From: Candidatus Gastranaerophilales bacterium
Lineage (GTDB): Bacteria; Cyanobacteriota; Vampirovibrionia; Gastranaerophilales; Gastranaerophilaceae
Assembly: GCA_944325545.1 (NCBI GenBank)
Contig: CALVAM010000015.1
Span: 1-53,507, forward strand
DNA length: 53,507 nt
Direction of reading: 5' to 3'
Both the position numbers and the translations under genes were made by a program. The notes beneath the pieces were generated by a model. It saw only the letters and a program-made list of their open reading frames with translations, made no database searches and had not been told where the DNA came from. Positions 50,340 through 53,507 of this stretch are shown in pieces (position 1 is the stretch's first letter; each line of letters opens with the position of its first letter).

Positions 50340-51131
50340 ATGGACAAGAAGATTTTTGGTATGCCAATTTTAGTACTTGGTTTGCTAATTTGTTTTTTGA
50401 TTATGTGTAATCCGTTTGTAATGGTTGGACCTGGAGAAAGAGGTATAAAAATTAAGCTAGGGGAAGTTCAACAGGAAAGTTATGGAGAAGGGCTTCATAT
50501 AATTTGTCCATTTATTCAGAAATTCAAGACTATGAATGTTAAGACTCAAAAAAATACATATACTACCGCTGTTTATACTAAAGATATTCAACAAGCAAGA
50601 ATTACTTATGTGATTAATTATAATGTTCAGCCTGATAAAGTAAATAAGCTTTTTCAAGAAGTAGGCATGGATTATGCAACAACGATTTTGACTCCTGTTG
50701 TTGAGGGTACTATTAAAGATATTATTGGGAAATGGAACGCTCAAGATTTGATTGCAAACAGAGAGAAGGCAACGGGTGATATATTATTTAAATTACAACA
50801 GCAACTAAAGGATAATTATATTAATGTTACAGATTTTCAGATGACAGAAATTAATTATTCCGATGTTTTTGAAAGGGCTATTGAAAGTAAAGTAACAGCC
50901 GAACAAGAAGCTTTGAAAGCTAAAAATAAGACTGTTCAAGTTCAAGAAGAAGCTAAGCAAAAAGTAATAGCAGCAGAAGCTGAAGCGAAGTCTATGGCAA
51001 TAAGAGCAAGAGCTTTAAGTCAGAATAAATCATTGGTTCAGTATGAAGCTGTTCAAAAATGGGATGGGAAAATGCCTCAATATATGTTAGGGAACTCTGT
51101 TCCATTTATAAATGTAAGTCCTTCAAAATAA
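50340..51131 (+). CDS. SPFH/prohibitin-family membrane protein
   Basis: The 263-residue product has one N-terminal membrane helix (6-27), the SPFH domain with VGPGERGIKIKLGEV and GEGLHIICPFIQKFKTMNVK, and a C-terminal coiled coil rich in Ala, Glu and Lys (EEAKQKVIAAEAEAKSMAIR). This is the prohibitin/HflC layout: oligomeric ring proteins that organise membrane domains and can modulate FtsH. No ftsH or hflK is adjacent. It shares a terminator with the next gene. Confidence 0.88.
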   Translation: MDKKIFGMPILVLGLLICFLIMCNPFVMVGPGERGIKIKLGEVQQESYGEGLHIICPFIQKFKTMNVKTQKNTYTTAVYTKDIQQARITYVINYNVQPDKVNKLFQEVGMDYATTILTPVVEGTIKDIIGKWNAQDLIANREKATGDILFKLQQQLKDNYINVTDFQMTEINYSDVFERAIESKVTAEQEALKAKNKTVQVQEEAKQKVIAAEAEAKSMAIRARALSQNKSLVQYEAVQKWDGKMPQYMLGNSVPFINVSPSK

Positions 51132-51144
51132 GAAGTTCAAATAA

Positions 51145-51177
51145 AAAAATCCTCTGAATAATTTTCAGAGGATTTTT
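51145..51177. terminator. bidirectional terminator between the SPFH gene and the next leftward gene
   Basis: AATCCTCTGA and TCAGAGGATT form a ten-pair stem, flanked by an A-run and a T-run. Both neighbours converge on it. Confidence 0.9.
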
Positions 51178-51192
51178 TGATTGATAAAAATT

Positions 51193-51918
51193 TTATTTAG
51201 TACATCCTGAATTACAAATACTCATTTCGTCAATCAATAAAGCATAAACTGTTTCTCCTTTTTTAGCTTTATAATGACAACCAGGAGTTACAAGTCCTAA
51301 TACAAGTCCAACACTGCATCCGATAGGGATACCTATTGCAAGACCTGCACCGATTTTGGCTGGATTAGGAATAAAAGCGAAACCAACTCCTGCACCGGCA
51401 CCTACTGCTCCCATCGTAAGAGTTGATAAAGTCAGTTTTCCTGCAGTTGTCCAAGGACCTTCTTTAAGCTTGCAGTCTTTAGTGAATGGACGAGCTTTTA
51501 TGTCTATACATGTGTTATCAGGTAAAACAATTTTTCTAAAAATTAAGCTAACTCTTGCATTTTTGTTAAACCATTTCGGTTTTTCTACATTTGTAATTTC
51601 AGCAACAATCTTTGTTCCGCAAGGTAATAGCATTGTGCCTTCACAAGTATATAAAGCTTGAGGAACTACGAAATTTACGTATTCGCCGGCTTGAGCACAT
51701 TTAGAAAAGAATTTTTCATCAAATGCGAATTGTAAAACATTACCTTTTTCTACTACTTTTCTTAAATTTGTAATGGTAACAACATTACAAGGTGCATCTT
51801 TATGAACATCTAAGTGTTCAACAGCAACAGTTTTTTCACAACAATTTGCTAGTGTTGGTATTGTATTTAAGCCTAAAATGGAGCAAATTGTTAAAAGTGT
51901 AAAAAATTTCTTATACAT
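51193..51918 (-). CDS. secreted protein with a glycine-rich hydrophobic segment
   Basis: The 241-residue product has a signal peptide (cleavage after TLA, about residue 24) and about ten cysteines in the mature part. A middle beta-rich domain (45-150) is followed by a Gly/Ala-rich hydrophobic stretch (about 165-212: GAVGAGAGVGFAFIP, then GAGLAIGIPIGCSVGLVLG), which resembles a glycine zipper. I know no family. It may be an outer membrane or periplasmic protein. AGGAG precedes the ATG at 51918; a TTG at 51924 is less likely. Confidence 0.7.
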   Translation of the reverse strand: MYKKFFTLLTICSILGLNTIPTLANCCEKTVAVEHLDVHKDAPCNVVTITNLRKVVEKGNVLQFAFDEKFFSKCAQAGEYVNFVVPQALYTCEGTMLLPCGTKIVAEITNVEKPKWFNKNARVSLIFRKIVLPDNTCIDIKARPFTKDCKLKEGPWTTAGKLTLSTLTMGAVGAGAGVGFAFIPNPAKIGAGLAIGIPIGCSVGLVLGLVTPGCHYKAKKGETVYALLIDEMSICNSGCTK

Positions 51919-52030
51919 TTGCAAACTCCTATTTTTTACTTAGTATAACTTATTAATTTTTTTTTCTCAAGTTATACAACTAGTAGCAAAAAATATTTTT
52001 ACTGTTTTTAATAAAGTTGGAGAATTAAAT

Positions 52031-53413
52031 ATGAAAATTGTTAATGAATCAACTAATAATTTTAAAACCCAACAAAATTTTACAGGTTTAAATAAAGTAA
52101 TACAGAAACGAATATACAGTAGTCCTGAATTTTTGTCAGGATTAACTGATGTGTATACTCGAGAACAAGGCAGTATTGGTAATTTGCCAAAAGATTTTTT
52201 TGAGTTGTTTAGAACTTCTTCTAAAACAGAAAATGCTAAAAAAATTAAAGAAGTAAAAGATGCTTTTAATACTTTAAGTCATATATTATTGCAGATAGAA
52301 GATGAAAAAATAAATAACGCAAAAAAAATAAATAAGAATAATTTATTCAATCCTTTTTTGCCATTAATTGCGAAAGTTTCGATTCAGCCTGATAGAATCC
52401 CAAGAATTATAAGTGATATAAGACGTAAATTTACTCCGGATAAAGAAACTATTTCTCAAATAAGTTTAAGAGGTCAAAAATTTTTAGATGAAAAGTTAAA
52501 AGAGATTGGAGTAATAAATTCAAAGGATTCTGTAAGTTTAACATATTTAGATCAAGGGAAATTTAAGAATACATTTAAACTTAGATTCTTGAATGAAAAT
52601 GGCGAAGACATAATTCATCCGAAAGTTGTTTTAAGTTTTAAACCACAAAAAAAATTGCTGGAACAAATTGATTTGTTAATGGATATGATGCAAGATTATT
52701 TTAAGGCATTTACTCCTAAGAAATTTAAGACATTAATTGATAATATATTGAGTCATGCATCAGAAAAAGTTGTACCTAAAAAACAATATGATTTGTATAG
52801 AGCATCTTTATTGGATATTTATTCAAAGATGCGTACGTGTGGAGAATATGAACAGTTTGATAAATTATTAACAGCAAGAGCAAGGGATGATATTAAATAT
52901 AATGGAATAGGTGCGGAAGCTAACATTACCCAATTTGTAAAAAAAGCAGCTGGTCATCCTTTAGAAAAATCTGATTATATTGATATTTATTATTTGAATA
53001 TGAATAATAATATAGGTATTTCAGAATTTGCAGATGATAAGTTACCAAAAATTTCTCAAAATATCAATTTACATAAATATGGTTTATTTCATGATGATTT
53101 GATGCTAAATAGAAATAATTTAGTAGCCGGAAGGGTTATTGATTATGGTGGAATAAAGCCTTTATATGGTTATAGGACTTTTACTTATAATAAAGAGGCA
53201 AGACGTTATTATCATAAGCTTTCCCAAATAAAATATAAAGATGAGAAGAAAACGCAACTTGAAAGAGTTAAGTATTGGAATAACTTGTATAAATTAGCAT
53301 CAGCACATAAATTACCAAATCATGGTGATATTTTAATAAGCTTAGAAAAATCAAAACGTTTGATAGCTCCCGAATATTGGTTTATGTTAGCTGATGTTAG
53401 AAAATTTTTGTAA
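52031..53413 (+). CDS. divergent protein-kinase-like protein
   Basis: The 460-residue product has an N terminus with FKTQQNFTGLNK, a short motif that I have seen recur in Gastranaerophilales proteins, then a helical region (60-150). A kinase-like core follows: a glycine-loop-like YLDQGKFKNTF (172-182), Lys204 in VVLSFKP, an alpha-C-like Glu296 in GIGAEANITQFVKKAAGHP, a catalytic-loop-like HDDLMLNRNN (354-363) and DYGG (371-374) in the place of DFG. I infer a kinase fold; activity is uncertain because the HDD and N spacing is unusual. TTGGAG precedes the ATG. It is monocistronic with its own terminator. Confidence 0.65.
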   Translation: MKIVNESTNNFKTQQNFTGLNKVIQKRIYSSPEFLSGLTDVYTREQGSIGNLPKDFFELFRTSSKTENAKKIKEVKDAFNTLSHILLQIEDEKINNAKKINKNNLFNPFLPLIAKVSIQPDRIPRIISDIRRKFTPDKETISQISLRGQKFLDEKLKEIGVINSKDSVSLTYLDQGKFKNTFKLRFLNENGEDIIHPKVVLSFKPQKKLLEQIDLLMDMMQDYFKAFTPKKFKTLIDNILSHASEKVVPKKQYDLYRASLLDIYSKMRTCGEYEQFDKLLTARARDDIKYNGIGAEANITQFVKKAAGHPLEKSDYIDIYYLNMNNNIGISEFADDKLPKISQNINLHKYGLFHDDLMLNRNNLVAGRVIDYGGIKPLYGYRTFTYNKEARRYYHKLSQIKYKDEKKTQLERVKYWNNLYKLASAHKLPNHGDILISLEKSKRLIAPEYWFMLADVRKFL

Positions 53414-53431
53414 GTTAAATTCACATAAATA

Positions 53432-53459
53432 AAAAAGACTTCCTTTAAGGAAGTCTTTT
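53432..53459 (+). terminator. intrinsic terminator after the kinase-like gene
   Basis: GACTTCC (53437-53443) and GGAAGTC (53449-53455) form a seven-pair stem with loop TTTAA, flanked by an A-run and a T-run. Confidence 0.85.
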
Positions 53460-53466
53460 AAAAAAC

Positions 53467-53507
53467 TGGGGCGGAAGCTCTTGCTCGGTCGCGTGTAACG
53501 GCATTAC
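53467..53507. other. G/C-rich sequence cut by the window end
   Basis: The last ~41 bases are far less AT-rich than anything around them and contain GTAA/TTAC as a possible small stem. In AT-rich genomes this usually marks a structured RNA gene. Too little is present to name it. Confidence 0.25.

Overview
The window is a contiguous piece of an AT-rich chromosome that uses the standard genetic code (TGA, TAG and TAA all act as stops). Several features point to a gut bacterium of the Gastranaerophilales (Vampirovibrionia, formerly Melainabacteria), the non-photosynthetic sister group of Cyanobacteria. They are a two-membrane cell (BamA, Skp, a TolC-like channel), short prepilin-like secreted proteins with a G|FTLQE processing site, PilT, a zinc-type S14, and several large proteins of unknown function whose style I associate with that lineage. 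The taxon is my inference from recall and was not searched. I see no insertion sequence, prophage, integrase or CRISPR array.

Layout. Positions 581-2296 hold rpsH-rplF-rplR, closed by a strong terminator. A new promoter then starts rpsJ-rplC-rplD-rplW-rplB-rpsS-rplV-rpsC-rplP-rpmC-rpsQ-rplN-rplX-rplE-rpsZ, which ends at a terminator near 10040. The normal S10-spc order is therefore broken and permuted, and several spacers carry perfect hairpins. Positions 10-17.8 kb hold a leftward TPR/lipoprotein pair, a Cys/Ser/Gly-rich repeat protein, pilT-recO-gatD, an aminotransferase and a secreted serpin-like protein. Positions 18-23.8 kb hold a lytic transglycosylase, tmk, prfB, a DtxR/MntR-type regulator, an unknown membrane protein and a cation efflux protein. 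Positions 23.9-29.4 kb hold a secondary alcohol dehydrogenase, a radical SAM/SPASM protein, a large unknown protein with 22-residue tandem repeats, a stand-alone LuxR-type helix-turn-helix and a barrel-like protein without a signal peptide.

Positions 29.5-36 kb hold bamA-skp-pyrimidine nucleoside phosphorylase, overlapping a soluble protein that carries the complete cytoplasmic domain of FlhA behind a DUF4177-like domain; a TolC-like gene follows. Positions 36-41.3 kb hold a 57-codon unknown ORF, rpsU, tRNA-Cys, dnaA, a TPR protein and nadE. Positions 41.4-45 kb hold a prepilin whose tail is cut by an in-frame stop, an M48-like protein with lost zinc ligands, a DUF475/TerC-type membrane protein and a CCA/poly(A) nucleotidyltransferase. 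Positions 45-50 kb are a surface-glycan glycosyltransferase cluster. The rest holds an SPFH protein with a small membrane partner, a secreted protein with a glycine-rich hydrophobic stretch, and a divergent kinase-like protein.

The most interesting signals are: (1) the FlhA-C/DUF4177 fusion with no export apparatus nearby; (2) an extended -10 element (TGnTAnnnT) placed 6-9 nt before the start codon, without a Shine-Dalgarno sequence, at seven genes on both strands, which suggests leaderless mRNAs; (3) the permuted ribosomal protein cluster with hairpin-bearing spacers; and (4) several odd proteins: kinase-like, serpin-like, the dead M48, the interrupted prepilin and the Cys-rich repeat protein.
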